Part shown: piece after piece, positions 17,056 to 25,665 of the stretch
Layout of the letters: the number at the start of each line of letters is the position of its first letter
Position numbering within the stretch: the stretch's first letter is position 1
Source: Desulfomicrobium apsheronum
Lineage (GTDB): Bacteria; Desulfobacterota; Desulfovibrionia; Desulfovibrionales; Desulfomicrobiaceae
Assembly: GCF_900114115.1 (NCBI RefSeq)
Contig: NZ_FORX01000012.1
Span: forward strand, 62,001-126,000
Reading direction: 5' to 3'
DNA: 64,000 nt
Position numbers and translations under genes: made by a program
Notes under the pieces: model-generated
What the model was told of the DNA's origin: nothing
The model's input: the letters and a program-made list of their open reading frames with translations, nothing else
Database searches by the model: none

Positions 17056-17349
17056 TTATTTTTCGGAAAGCGGATTTTGCTTTCGCTCCGGCGTGTAAAA
17101 CCACCACGGCCTCGGCTCTTCCCCATCCATGAATCTGGTCACGGACACGAAGACGTCCAGCACGCATGGGTCCTGGCGTGCCCCGGTCAGTTCACAGAGG
17201 CGCTCGTATAGGGCTTGCGGGTTCTGGGCGACAAGCTGTTCAGGGCGCTCGAAGCCGAGCAGCCGCAGGTCCCGGGCCATGGCCGGGCCGATGTTGGGCA
17301 GGTCGGTCAGATTTTGGAGATGATCGCGCCTGACTTTGGCTGGGTTCAC
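17056..17349 (-). CDS. Helix-hairpin-helix protein, Cdd1/pathogenicity-locus family
   Basis: A 97-residue protein with a helix-hairpin-helix core (LTDLPNIGPAMARDLRLLG) and the family pattern LYERLCELTGARQDPCVLDVF, ending in a Trp-rich WWFYTPER stretch. This matches the small Cdd1 family, often called pathogenicity locus; the domain is related to TfoX C-termini and probably binds DNA. No specific role is known. It is followed directly by the repeat array, which begins ten bases past the stop codon. Confidence 0.75.
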   Translation of the reverse strand: MNPAKVRRDHLQNLTDLPNIGPAMARDLRLLGFERPEQLVAQNPQALYERLCELTGARQDPCVLDVFVSVTRFMDGEEPRPWWFYTPERKQNPLSEK

Positions 17350-17359
17350 GGCCTTTCTC

Positions 17360-18415
17360 CTACACGATGCGGCGGGTTATCTCGTGATGGTTGACGAGGA
17401 TCTTGCTGACGTAATCCACGGTCTCGCCGAAGTTGGGGATGCGTCCGTAGGTGCTGTAGACCCCGTACTTGGAGTCGGTGTTGCCAAGCCCGGCATTGTA
17501 TCCAGCCGTGGCGGCCAGGATGTTGCCGCCGCGGGCGCGCAGGTTTTCGGCCATCATTTTGACCATGGCGTTTATGGAATGGGAATAGAGGACGCGCTGA
17601 TCGAATTTTTCGAGGAAGGCCACATCCTGAGGCGAAAAAATGGAGCGGTTCTGGAAGTTTTCACTCAGAAACAGGCGGCAATTGTCCCGCGATGCGGTGT
17701 AACTGGCCTGCAAAAGATCCATGCGGTCAAGAGCCAGGGCGTAGGTTCCGGCGGCGCTCAGCGGTTTGCCCGCAGCCTGGGCATTGACGAGGGTACGCAG
17801 CAGCTTGGCCGGATTACCGAACAGGTCGGGCTGCTCGCGGCGCAGGGCCCGCATCTGGTCGCGGTATGTCGCGGCCTGCTTGAATTCGGGCTCCAGATCC
17901 TCGCGCAGCGCAAAACCGGCCGGCTGTCCGTGCCGGTCGGCGCAGACCAGATTGTATCCTCTGGCCGTGGCGGCCATGAACTGGCATGGGCCGACGGCCA
18001 GGGCCGAAGACACGGCGAATTCGTAGAAAAAGGACTCGGCCATCATCTGGCCCATGATCCAGCAGGGGTCCACGGGATAGATGGATGCGTGACGCAGGAC
18101 GCCCTGCACCACATGCGTGCAGATCACGGGAATGCGCGAATGCAGGTCAATCTCGGACAGGGGCTTTTTCCAGACCGGCAGGTTGCCCTTGGGGTAGCTC
18201 TCGATGATGTACGCCAGCACCGATTGGGCCATGGAGTGCGCAAAGCCCGAAGTTGAAACTCGGTCAAGGATGCGTGCCGGGTCCTTGGCCTGGATGATCC
18301 GGATCTCCGAAATTTCGGAAAGGGGTGGTTGCGCGGCCAGGGCCTCGTGGCCAAAGAACGGCAGCAGCAGGGGGGCCAGGGCGGCCTTCAAAAGCGAACG
18401 TCTTTGATTATTCAT
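17360..18415 (-). CDS. Lytic transglycosylase (SLT domain)
   Basis: A 351-residue exported protein. The N-terminus has an RR-containing signal peptide with a long hydrophobic stretch (ALAPLLLPFFGHEALA). The SLT fold shows the catalytic Glu in MMAESFFYEF, the GPCQFMAATARGYN motif, ATAGYNAGLGN, and the closing IPNFGETVDYVSKIL motif, all typical of transglycosylases that cut murein glycosidic bonds. The insertion between the catalytic Glu and the GYNAG motif is longer than in minimal SLT domains. It lies upstream of the Cdd1 gene by ten bases and downstream of the DUF1992 gene by five, so these probably form one transcript with the TlpA-like gene. Confidence 0.8.
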   Translation of the reverse strand: MNNQRRSLLKAALAPLLLPFFGHEALAAQPPLSEISEIRIIQAKDPARILDRVSTSGFAHSMAQSVLAYIIESYPKGNLPVWKKPLSEIDLHSRIPVICTHVVQGVLRHASIYPVDPCWIMGQMMAESFFYEFAVSSALAVGPCQFMAATARGYNLVCADRHGQPAGFALREDLEPEFKQAATYRDQMRALRREQPDLFGNPAKLLRTLVNAQAAGKPLSAAGTYALALDRMDLLQASYTASRDNCRLFLSENFQNRSIFSPQDVAFLEKFDQRVLYSHSINAMVKMMAENLRARGGNILAATAGYNAGLGNTDSKYGVYSTYGRIPNFGETVDYVSKILVNHHEITRRIV

Positions 18416-18420
18416 GGGAA

Positions 18421-18795
18421 TCAGGCTTTATTGAGCGTGACGCGAGCCACGACTTTTTGGAAATAGTTTTCGTTTTCTTCCTGCAGTAGGCCGCCATGCT
18501 CGATCCTGGCCTTGGCGATGAAGAGCTGGACCTTTTGTATCTGGCGCATTTTCAAAGCTTCGTCCGTTTCCCGCTCAAGGCACTCGATGAGCGACCGGAT
18601 TTCCCTTTGGGACTGAACTTCCCGGGGTACGTAACCGGCATTTTTCAGCATCTTGTAGGCCATGCGCAGCGTTTCGGGCATGAAGGGGTCGTTTGTCTCG
18701 GGCAGGGGCTGGCCCTGGCCGCTCAAATCATCGAATTCGCCGCGCTGCTGGGCCTCCTGGATCGCCCTTTCAGCCAGTTCGGCGAGAATGTTCAT
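18421..18795 (-). CDS. DUF1992 (DnaJ-homologue) family protein
   Basis: A 124-residue protein with the DUF1992 pattern: an N-terminal helix LAELAERAIQEAQQRGEFDDL followed by GQGQPLP, then MAYKMLKNAGYVP and a long alpha-helical C-terminus. The family is described as a DnaJ subfamily C member 28 homologue; its role in bacteria is unknown. The ATG at 18795 overlaps the stop of the TlpA-like gene by four bases (ATGA). The longer frame to 19101 is a shadow of that gene. Confidence 0.85.
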   Translation of the reverse strand: MNILAELAERAIQEAQQRGEFDDLSGQGQPLPETNDPFMPETLRMAYKMLKNAGYVPREVQSQREIRSLIECLERETDEALKMRQIQKVQLFIAKARIEHGGLLQEENENYFQKVVARVTLNKA

Positions 18796-19259
18796 GGCTT
18801 TTGCAGTAATCGCTCGACAATGTGGCGAAAGCTTTCCTCGGAAATGAATCCCAAATGATCGAGGATCTGTTCTCCGGCGCGGTTGTAGATCAGGGTGCGG
18901 GGGATGGACTTGATGTCGAGCATGGAGCCTATGGATTCGTCGTCGATGAGGATCGGGAAATTGACCTTGTTCAGTTTGACGAAATTTTCCACCGGCCGCG
19001 CTCCGTAATCCATGGAGATGCCGACGATGGTCAGGTCGTCCTCCGTGAATTCCCGTCGCAGGTTCATGAGCCCTGGAAATTCCTTGACGCAAGGGGAACA
19101 CCAGGTCGCCCAGAAATTTATGATCAGAACCTTGCCCTTGCTTGATTCAATGATGTTTTTGAAATCATGGATTCCGGCTTTCTGGATGTCCTGGGACATG
19201 GCGGTGGAAGGCAGGAGGGCGAGCAGCAGAATCAGGACGGAAGTCTTCAGGAAATTCAT
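18792..19259 (-). CDS. TlpA/ResA-like periplasmic thioredoxin
   Basis: A 155-residue exported thioredoxin-fold protein. A signal peptide (about 1-22, ending in TAMSQ) is followed by NFWATWCSPCVKEFP with the WCSPC redox pair and the cis-Pro loop SIPRTLIYN. Members reduce disulfides in periplasmic proteins such as apocytochromes c, which fits an organism rich in c-type cytochromes. It starts the short minus-strand gene group ending with the Cdd1 gene. Confidence 0.85.
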   Translation of the reverse strand: MNFLKTSVLILLLALLPSTAMSQDIQKAGIHDFKNIIESSKGKVLIINFWATWCSPCVKEFPGLMNLRREFTEDDLTIVGISMDYGARPVENFVKLNKVNFPILIDDESIGSMLDIKSIPRTLIYNRAGEQILDHLGFISEESFRHIVERLLQKP

Positions 19260-19403
19260 GGAGGTCCTCTTTTGGATGTCGTATTTTTGAAGTGCTAGCT
19301 GTTTGCCATTTGCCAGTCAATGCAGCGAACCTGGCGGCCGAGGCATTGCAATTTGCATGCTTTTCGCCCATTCCTGTGGCCGCACCACAGAAGGAGGATG
19401 CAA

Positions 19404-20060
19404 ATGACCAATTTCATCAAGAAAAAAGTGGAAATCGAGGACGACGCGGCCAGCATGACCTTCCGGCCGGGACAGTTCAAGCGTGAACCTTTTTCCCTGC
19501 AAAAGAAAAATATTTTCCTGCTGGGCATGCGCGCCAGCGGCAAGACCACCGTGGGCACGGCGCTGGCCGAGGTCCTCAAGTGCCCTTGCGTCGACACTGA
19601 CGCCATGGTCGTGGCCGAGGCCGGGCAGAGCATCAATGCCATCGTGGCCGAGCGGGGCTGGGATGCCTTTCGCGCCCTGGAAGAGGCGGCCCTGGTCAAG
19701 GCGGCGGCGCTTCCGGGCAAGGTCGTCTCCACGGGCGGCGGCATTGTCCTCTCACAGGCCAATCGAGACCTCATGTACCGCTCAGGGGTCAGCTTCTATC
19801 TGGCGGCCGACGCGGGGCTGCTCATCGCCAGAATGCTGCGCGATCCCAACGTCGCCCAGCGCCCGGCCCTGACTCCATTGGCCCTGCACGACGAGGTCGC
19901 GGCGGTCATGAGCGAACGCGAAGCCCTCTACATGGCTGGCATGGACCACATGCTCCAGGCCCACAGGAGCGTCGAGGAACTGGTCGATGACGTGCTCGTG
20001 GCCCTGGGGCTCAAGGAGTGGGACTATTCCGAGAAAGAGCGGGTTCTGGATCGGTATTAG
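19404..20060 (+). CDS. aroL: Shikimate kinase
   Basis: A 218-residue shikimate kinase with about 40 extra N-terminal residues. Walker A is GMRASGKTT, the shikimate-binding DTDAMV and STGGGIV motifs follow, and RPALT supplies the lid arginine. It phosphorylates shikimate in aromatic amino acid synthesis. The start at 19404 follows AAGGAGG with six bases between; an ATG two codons earlier overlaps the binding site. It is monocistronic and convergent with the polyferredoxin gene. Whether to call it AroK or AroL cannot be settled. Confidence 0.85.
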   Translation: MTNFIKKKVEIEDDAASMTFRPGQFKREPFSLQKKNIFLLGMRASGKTTVGTALAEVLKCPCVDTDAMVVAEAGQSINAIVAERGWDAFRALEEAALVKAAALPGKVVSTGGGIVLSQANRDLMYRSGVSFYLAADAGLLIARMLRDPNVAQRPALTPLALHDEVAAVMSEREALYMAGMDHMLQAHRSVEELVDDVLVALGLKEWDYSEKERVLDRY

Positions 20061-20138
20061 CGCTTCGGGCCTTTGGCTCCAGCCGGGCTTGTCGGGAGTG
20101 GAAATTGGTTTTTGCGTACGGGAGCGGGCGTCCGGTTT

Positions 20139-21455
20139 CTAAATCCGGGCCACCGCCAGAAACACCACATGCAGGCTGGCCACCAGGGTCACGAAGACCT
20201 GGCGTGCACGCGCCCGTGTCAGTCCCGGGAAGCTGTATCCGAGATGCCCGTGGGGACAGCGGGGCAGGCAGTCGCCGCACAGGGAGCAGGTCAGGCCTGG
20301 ACGCCCTTTTGCCAGATCGATGGTCGTCAGGGCGTTGTAGCGGCAGGCCGTGGAGCACGCACCGCACTGGGTGCATCCGCTGCCGATGCTTACGCGCCAG
20401 GGCAGCATGCGTCCGATAAGGTTGTTGACCAGGCCGATGGGGCAATAGGCCGTGCAATGGACCATGGTTCCGCTGCTGCGCGACGCCAGGGCCATGATCA
20501 TGATCCCGACCAGGCCGAAGATTGCGGCCAGACCCAGCGCCCAGGGCCAGGAAATGTCCAGGGCGCGCAACACAAGCGGCATGACGATCGTTGCGACAAG
20601 CAGCCCGGCGCGCAGGCACGGCGCCCAGGAGGGCAGGGGCGCGGGCTTTGCCGGACCGAGGCGGGCCAGGCGGTCATCCCAGGCGCCGATATAGCACAGG
20701 TGGCTGCACCAGGCCGGTCCCACCAGCAGGAGGGACACACCGAGCAGGATCGGCATGAAAAACCCTTCACCCCGGAACAGCGGCCCGGCCAGGATCAGGG
20801 CCGGGACGGGCAGGTGCAGTTTTCCGGTCATCAGAAAAATGCTCCAACCGGCCAGACCGAGCAGGAGCTGGGCGAAGAACACGGCCGAAAACAGGGTCCA
20901 GATCCTGCCACGCGTCCTGCCTTTGCGGTCGCTCAGCAGCCAGCCGCTGACCAGTGACCCGTGGACGGCAAAAAGGCAGATCCAGAAAATCCCGGAACCG
21001 GGGAAAAAGCGATCTCCAAGGAGCAGGGTCATGGGCGCCTTGTTCTGGGCCAGAATGAGGGTGCCGCCCACCAGCAGGGCGGTGGCGGTCTTGACCGCGT
21101 CGGTGCCGCCCATGGGTCCGAAGAGTTTCTTCCCGGCGCGGCCGATCATGAGCGCCATGACGCCCAGATGGGCCAGGCAGACCGCGCCCAGGATCAGGGC
21201 GAGGCGCATCCACGGCAGGCCGAAATTCATTCGCCACGCAGCCAGCTCGACGCCCTGGTTCGCCCACAGCAGCGCGCCGCCTAGGGCGGCCAGAATGAGC
21301 AGCGGTCTGGGCAAGAGACGCGGAAAAAAGGCGGCCAGGGCCGGGAAAAGAGCCGGAGCCGCCTCCCAGAGGGTGCCGAAACGCAGGAAGTGCGCGGCCG
21401 TGGTCAGGCTGCATAACACGATGAGGACTCGTGTCAGCAGGGCCATGGAGGTCAT
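20139..21455 (-). CDS. NapH/NosR-like membrane polyferredoxin
   Basis: A 438-residue membrane protein with about ten helices. It carries the paired CxxxCP motifs of the NapH/NosR/CcoG group (WCSHLCYIG and CTAYCPIG) and a C-terminal two-cluster ferredoxin (CTQCGACSTACR and CSLCGDCLPRCP). Such proteins pass electrons from quinol or the cytoplasm across the membrane. Its start overlaps the stop of the siroheme-type gene upstream by four bases, so the two are likely partners. Confidence 0.8.
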   Translation of the reverse strand: MTSMALLTRVLIVLCSLTTAAHFLRFGTLWEAAPALFPALAAFFPRLLPRPLLILAALGGALLWANQGVELAAWRMNFGLPWMRLALILGAVCLAHLGVMALMIGRAGKKLFGPMGGTDAVKTATALLVGGTLILAQNKAPMTLLLGDRFFPGSGIFWICLFAVHGSLVSGWLLSDRKGRTRGRIWTLFSAVFFAQLLLGLAGWSIFLMTGKLHLPVPALILAGPLFRGEGFFMPILLGVSLLLVGPAWCSHLCYIGAWDDRLARLGPAKPAPLPSWAPCLRAGLLVATIVMPLVLRALDISWPWALGLAAIFGLVGIMIMALASRSSGTMVHCTAYCPIGLVNNLIGRMLPWRVSIGSGCTQCGACSTACRYNALTTIDLAKGRPGLTCSLCGDCLPRCPHGHLGYSFPGLTRARARQVFVTLVASLHVVFLAVARI

Positions 21456-22081
21456 GGCCGCACCAGTTTGTCGAATTCCTTCCGGCCCAGCTTCTCGACA
21501 AGATCCCCCAGGCGCAGACCGGATCGGTGGTGGTCCATGAACACGCTCAAGACCTTGCGTAGGACATCAAGAGATTCGGGTAGGCTATAAAAACCCAGCT
21601 CATGCGCCAGGCGCGGATGGCGTCCGAGCTTGCCGCCGAGGAGCACGCGATATCCGGTCTCATCCACTTGCAGGGCTTTTTCGGGGCAGACCCGCGCACA
21701 GGCCGCGCACCCCAGGCAGCGCGAACGATCCAGGTGGATGCCGTCCTCCAGATGCAGGGCCTTCTCCGCGCAGATCGAGACACAGTGCCCGCAACCCGAA
21801 CACCGCTCGGACTCAAGGCCGATGCGGGCAAAGGCGATGAGCCCGAAATCCGCGATATGCGGCTGGGAGCAGCCGTTGGGACAGGAGGCCACGGCCATTC
21901 TGAACTGATGGTGATGACGGATGGGGCGGGTCATGCCGGCCAGAAATTCAGGCCAGCCGGAACGGATGAGCACGTCTTCGAGTTCGGCGGTCAGGTCCGT
22001 ACCCAGCACCGCATGCGGGCACTGGGCCGCGCCACGGCAGACTTTGAGCGTATGAGCGGGGAGCTTGTGCAGGTCTTTCAT
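21452..22081 (-). CDS. Small siroheme/[4Fe-4S] sulfite reductase-like protein with ferredoxin
   Basis: A 209-residue protein. The siroheme/[4Fe-4S] signature C-X5-C...C-X3-C is complete: C15 and C21 (VCRGAAQC), then C67 and C71 (ASCPNGC). It is followed by two ferredoxin motifs (CSGCGHCVSIC and CLGCAACARVC). It resembles the C-terminal half of AsrC-type or methanogen Dsr-like proteins, but the usual N-terminal sulfite reductase half-domain is missing. Family members reduce sulfite or nitrite; for such short forms the substrate is not known. It overlaps the NapH-like gene, suggesting a membrane-linked siroheme enzyme or electron carrier. Confidence 0.75.
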   Translation of the reverse strand: MKDLHKLPAHTLKVCRGAAQCPHAVLGTDLTAELEDVLIRSGWPEFLAGMTRPIRHHHQFRMAVASCPNGCSQPHIADFGLIAFARIGLESERCSGCGHCVSICAEKALHLEDGIHLDRSRCLGCAACARVCPEKALQVDETGYRVLLGGKLGRHPRLAHELGFYSLPESLDVLRKVLSVFMDHHRSGLRLGDLVEKLGRKEFDKLVRP

Positions 22082-22186
22082 GAGGCAACCTATGCCATGA
22101 AACGGAATCGGGAATCCTTGACCTGGGTCAAAAATTCCCGACGTTTCACTATTTTTGAGAATTTTGGAGAGGCGAAGCGCTGTTCG

Positions 22187-22567
22187 TCACGCGACCTTGA
22201 TGGTAAAGGGGATGACATGCAGGCTTCTGGAGATTTCGCGCGTCGCGCCCAGCGCCCAGGAAGACATGCTCGCGTTGATGCGGTCAGCCAGATTTTGAGC
22301 CAGCTTGCCCACGCCAAGCAGTGGATGCCGGGTGAAAACCTGCGGCAGTCCGTAAGTCAGGTTGCAGGCCAGACACATGCCCGGACGCTGCTGGAGATGA
22401 AATGCAAAGCGCAGCTCTTCCGGGCCGTGTCCCTCGAATCTGAGCCTGATGTCGTAGGCTCCGTCCTCGGCATCGCCGAACAGCGCCTCGAAAAAAGCGT
22501 CGGTGATCGAGGGCGGAAATATCTCGTCCAGGCTGGCCGGGGTGAAAATCTGGTCGGCATTGGTCAT
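22187..22567 (-). CDS. Conserved hypothetical protein of Desulfovibrionales
   Basis: A 126-residue soluble protein: acidic N-terminal half (IFPPSITDAFFEALFGDAED), then a CLAC motif and basic C-terminus. Similar proteins in sulfate reducers are often mislabelled as pancreas/duodenum homeobox protein; there is no homeodomain here. The IFPPxxTDxFFEALFGDAEDGAYDI-type opening is the recognisable family feature. No function can be assigned. It is divergent from slyX. Confidence 0.65.
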   Translation of the reverse strand: MTNADQIFTPASLDEIFPPSITDAFFEALFGDAEDGAYDIRLRFEGHGPEELRFAFHLQQRPGMCLACNLTYGLPQVFTRHPLLGVGKLAQNLADRINASMSSWALGATREISRSLHVIPFTIKVA

Positions 22568-22691
22568 GGTTTTCTCCTTTGCATCCTAATTGTTAGCGGT
22601 GTATTTTTCATGACCGTTCTTTTGGGTCAAGGACAAGAATGGCCTTCGGGCGGAAGCCGTGTTTTTTTTGAAATCATTCCCGGGGGAACTC

Positions 22692-22889
22692 ATGCAAAAG
22701 CGAATGGAAGATATTGAAATAAAGTATATATATTTGCAAAAAACGGTTGATGATCTGAATGCGGTTGTCATAGAACAACAAAAGGAAATTCGGGAACTGA
22801 GGGCCACGCTCGTGCTTTTGGGCAAAAAGCTCCAGGACCTATCGTCCATGGAGCCCTTCGATCCCGATGAAAAACCACCTCACTACTGA
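22692..22889 (+). CDS. slyX: SlyX family coiled-coil protein
   Basis: A 65-residue protein consisting of a coiled coil (IEIKYIYLQKTVDDLNAVV, then QQKEIREL) and a PFDPDEKPPHY tail, the exact layout of SlyX. Its role is unknown in any organism. GGGGGAA precedes the ATG at 22692. The end overlaps the start of the HDOD kinase gene by 23 bases. Confidence 0.85.
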   Translation: MQKRMEDIEIKYIYLQKTVDDLNAVVIEQQKEIRELRATLVLLGKKLQDLSSMEPFDPDEKPPHY

Positions 22890-25653
22890 TTGCCCGGAGA
22901 TTCATGTGGATACCTCTTTTTCCCATCACGGGCCCGATCCCGGGCATTCAGAGAAAAGCGCTTCCGTACCCGTAGAGGACCGTTCCCTGCGCGTAATCCT
23001 GCAACAGATCGAGGCGCTCCCTTCGCTTCCTGCCGTCGCCAACACCATCCTCGGGCAGGTCCTGACCCGGGATTTCGAGCATTCAAAGCTGGCTCGCATC
23101 ATCGAGACAGATCCCGCCATGACCGTGAAGGTTCTTGAGCACGCCAACAGCGCAACCTACGTCACTCGCGGACAGGTGGCGCAGGTGGAACAAGGGCTCA
23201 ATCGCCTGGGCAGCAAGGTGGTTCAGACGCTCATGCTCTCCATGCTCATCAAGGATTCCCTGATCAAGGGCGACAAGAAGTCCGAAGCGATCCAGACCGC
23301 GCACTGGAAGCACAGCCTGGCCACGGCCGTCTTTGCCTCCCTCATCGCGGCCAAGATTGCCCCCGCCCTGACTGGCGAGGCTTTTGGCGCGGGCATCATG
23401 CACGATATCGGCGGCATCTTCCTGCAGCTGCATCTTCAGGAGCAGTACGATCAGGTCATGGAACGCATGGAGGAACTTTACGAGCCCGTCCTCACGGCGG
23501 AGCAGGAGGTCTTCAAGACGGATCACACTGCGGTGGGGCGCTGGATCGCCGAAAAATGGAAGCTTCCGGCGTCCATGACCGATGCCATTTGGCTGCACCA
23601 CCATTCGGCCTCGGCCCTGGAAGCCTTCAAGGACAACGCACGTCTGGTGGCCATCGTGGCCCTGGCCAACATTCTGGCGCATTCGACTCTCATGGACTCC
23701 CCGCGGGTCATGACCCACGAAAAGCAGCGCCAGCTCGGCCTGCAGAAAATGCTCGGTCTCGGCGAAAAGGAGTTGCAGTCGATTCTGGGTGCCTTTGCCC
23801 CGGCTTTTGCCGAGAGAGCCGAGCCTTTCGAGCTCGACGGCGATCAGGTCGGTCTTTTTCTTTCTTCCCTGCAAAAGGCCAACCAGCATCTCATGCGCAT
23901 GAGCCTGGATCTGGAGCAGGCCAACGGCCGCTTGGAGGACGCCCACCGCTTTACGAGCATGGGCTCCACGGTGGGCCTCAAGATGAGCAAGGCCAGGACT
24001 TCGGACGAAGTTTTCGAATCGGCGGCCATGTGCATGCATGAGAGCGTCGGTGTGCGGGGCGGCTTCGTGTACTGGGTCGTCCCTGCCGAGCGCGTCATGC
24101 AGGGCCTGATCTGGAACGGCAACGGCAACCGACGTGTCATTTCCTATTCCCTGGACGGTGACGGCCTGCCGGCGCTCGATGGCGGAGCCACGCTGCCGGA
24201 CAACCTGAAGGCCATTTTGCTGACGCATCACGAACGCCACGAAGGCGCGTCTCTCATGGATCGGGAACTGCGGCTCAAGCAGTTTTTCGTGGTGCGGGGA
24301 TATTGCCTCTTTCCCCTGGTGGGCAGCGATTTCACCGGCGAAATTTGCATTTTGCGCTCCAGCGAACGGCCCCCGAAGATGACTCCCCAGGAATACATGG
24401 GCTATTCCCAGGTCTCCTGCGTGGCTTCGGCCTCGCTTGATCGGGTGCGGCTCTTCGACAGCCTGCAGGTTCGCGCCGACGAGCTGTCCCTGGCCCTCTG
24501 GAAGAACCAGCAGATCAACCTGCAGCTGCTCCAGACCGAGCGACTGGCGGCGGTCGGTCAGCTCGCGGCAGGCGCGGCCCATGAGATAAACAATCCGCTG
24601 GCTATCATTTCGGCCCGCACCCAGCTGCTGGAAAGCCGTGAAAACGACGAGAAGAAGCGCAGGGACCTGCATCAGATCTCCGAGCAGATCGAGCGCATCT
24701 CATCCATCCTGCAGAGCCTCATGGGTTTTGCCAGACCCAACGCGCCCCAGGTCACCAAGCTGGACATAAACTCGCTGCTGCTCAAAATCATCGGCCTTGT
24801 GGAATCGATCTTCCAAACGCATCGCATTCCCATCGTTCAGAAACTCACACCGGATCTGCCGCTCATCCTGGCCGATGCCAACCAACTGGAGCAGGTTTTT
24901 CTGAATCTGGTCATAAATGCCCAGCACGCAATGGAAAAAGAGGGCGGGGTGTTGACCGTCAGCTCGGCCTTCCTGCCCGACGGCAAGCGTATCAGCATCT
25001 CCGTCAAGGACACGGGCACGGGCATTTCGCCCGAGAATCTTTCACGCATCTTCGATCCCTTCTTTTCCACCAAGTCCGAAGGCAAGGGCACTGGACTCGG
25101 GCTTTCCACGGCTTACGGTATCGTCACCAACCACTACGGCGAGATCAAGGTGGTCAGCGCTCCAGGAGAGGGCGCGGAGATGATTGTCATCCTGCCGGTC
25201 TCCACGCCGGTGACCAAGCCCGAAAAGCCTGTCGTGCGCCAGGCGACCGAGTGCGCCATGCCGACTCCGGCGCTTGGGCACAGGATCCTGGTCGTCGATG
25301 ACGAGCAGCATATTCGCGACATCCTCTCCGAGACCCTGCGCGAAGCTGGTTATGTGGTCGAAACGGCACCCAACGGCGAGGAGGGCGTGCTCAAACTGCG
25401 CTCCGCTTCCTTCGATCTGATTCTGCTCGACATCCGCATGCCCATCCATTCCGGACTCGACGTGCTCAAGCTTTTGCGTCGCAACGGCGGCGCTCCGCCC
25501 GTAATGATCATCACGGGCCTGGCATCTTCCGACGAGCTGGATGAAGCCTTGCGCCTGGGAGCGGCCAAGTGTATACGCAAGCCCTTTCATTTGAAGACCT
25601 TGTTGTCCGATATCTCCGGCATCTTGCATTCGGGCTGCCCCACGAACAATTAA
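22867..25653 (+). CDS. HDOD-GAF-histidine kinase-receiver hybrid protein
   Basis: A 928-residue cytoplasmic signalling protein. An HDOD domain (about 48-240, opening IEALPSLPAVANTILGQV) leads into a GAF-like sensor region (about 360-520), a HisKA domain with phospho-His near 572 (GAAHEINNPLA), a HATPase domain (NLVINAQHAM, then DTGTGISPENL and GTGLGLSTAYG) and a receiver domain (about 805-925) with phospho-Asp near 854 (LLDIRMP). HDOD domains are non-catalytic HD relatives used in regulation. Its stop lies just before the MinD-like gene, so both may act together. The start overlaps slyX; a later start within the first 35 residues cannot be excluded. Confidence 0.85.
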   Translation: MKNHLTTDCPEIHVDTSFSHHGPDPGHSEKSASVPVEDRSLRVILQQIEALPSLPAVANTILGQVLTRDFEHSKLARIIETDPAMTVKVLEHANSATYVTRGQVAQVEQGLNRLGSKVVQTLMLSMLIKDSLIKGDKKSEAIQTAHWKHSLATAVFASLIAAKIAPALTGEAFGAGIMHDIGGIFLQLHLQEQYDQVMERMEELYEPVLTAEQEVFKTDHTAVGRWIAEKWKLPASMTDAIWLHHHSASALEAFKDNARLVAIVALANILAHSTLMDSPRVMTHEKQRQLGLQKMLGLGEKELQSILGAFAPAFAERAEPFELDGDQVGLFLSSLQKANQHLMRMSLDLEQANGRLEDAHRFTSMGSTVGLKMSKARTSDEVFESAAMCMHESVGVRGGFVYWVVPAERVMQGLIWNGNGNRRVISYSLDGDGLPALDGGATLPDNLKAILLTHHERHEGASLMDRELRLKQFFVVRGYCLFPLVGSDFTGEICILRSSERPPKMTPQEYMGYSQVSCVASASLDRVRLFDSLQVRADELSLALWKNQQINLQLLQTERLAAVGQLAAGAAHEINNPLAIISARTQLLESRENDEKKRRDLHQISEQIERISSILQSLMGFARPNAPQVTKLDINSLLLKIIGLVESIFQTHRIPIVQKLTPDLPLILADANQLEQVFLNLVINAQHAMEKEGGVLTVSSAFLPDGKRISISVKDTGTGISPENLSRIFDPFFSTKSEGKGTGLGLSTAYGIVTNHYGEIKVVSAPGEGAEMIVILPVSTPVTKPEKPVVRQATECAMPTPALGHRILVVDDEQHIRDILSETLREAGYVVETAPNGEEGVLKLRSASFDLILLDIRMPIHSGLDVLKLLRRNGGAPPVMIITGLASSDELDEALRLGAAKCIRKPFHLKTLLSDISGILHSGCPTNN

Positions 25654-25665
25654 CCCTCGGCTTCA

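Noticed and set aside
16391-17098. Open frames of 73-114 codons through the repeat array on both strands
   Set aside because: They translate the tandem repeat, have no ribosome binding sites and follow the repeat period. Not genes.
22187-22567. Homeobox (PDX1) protein, a label such sequences often carry
   Set aside because: No homeodomain helix pattern is present; the label is a known misannotation of a small conserved bacterial protein.
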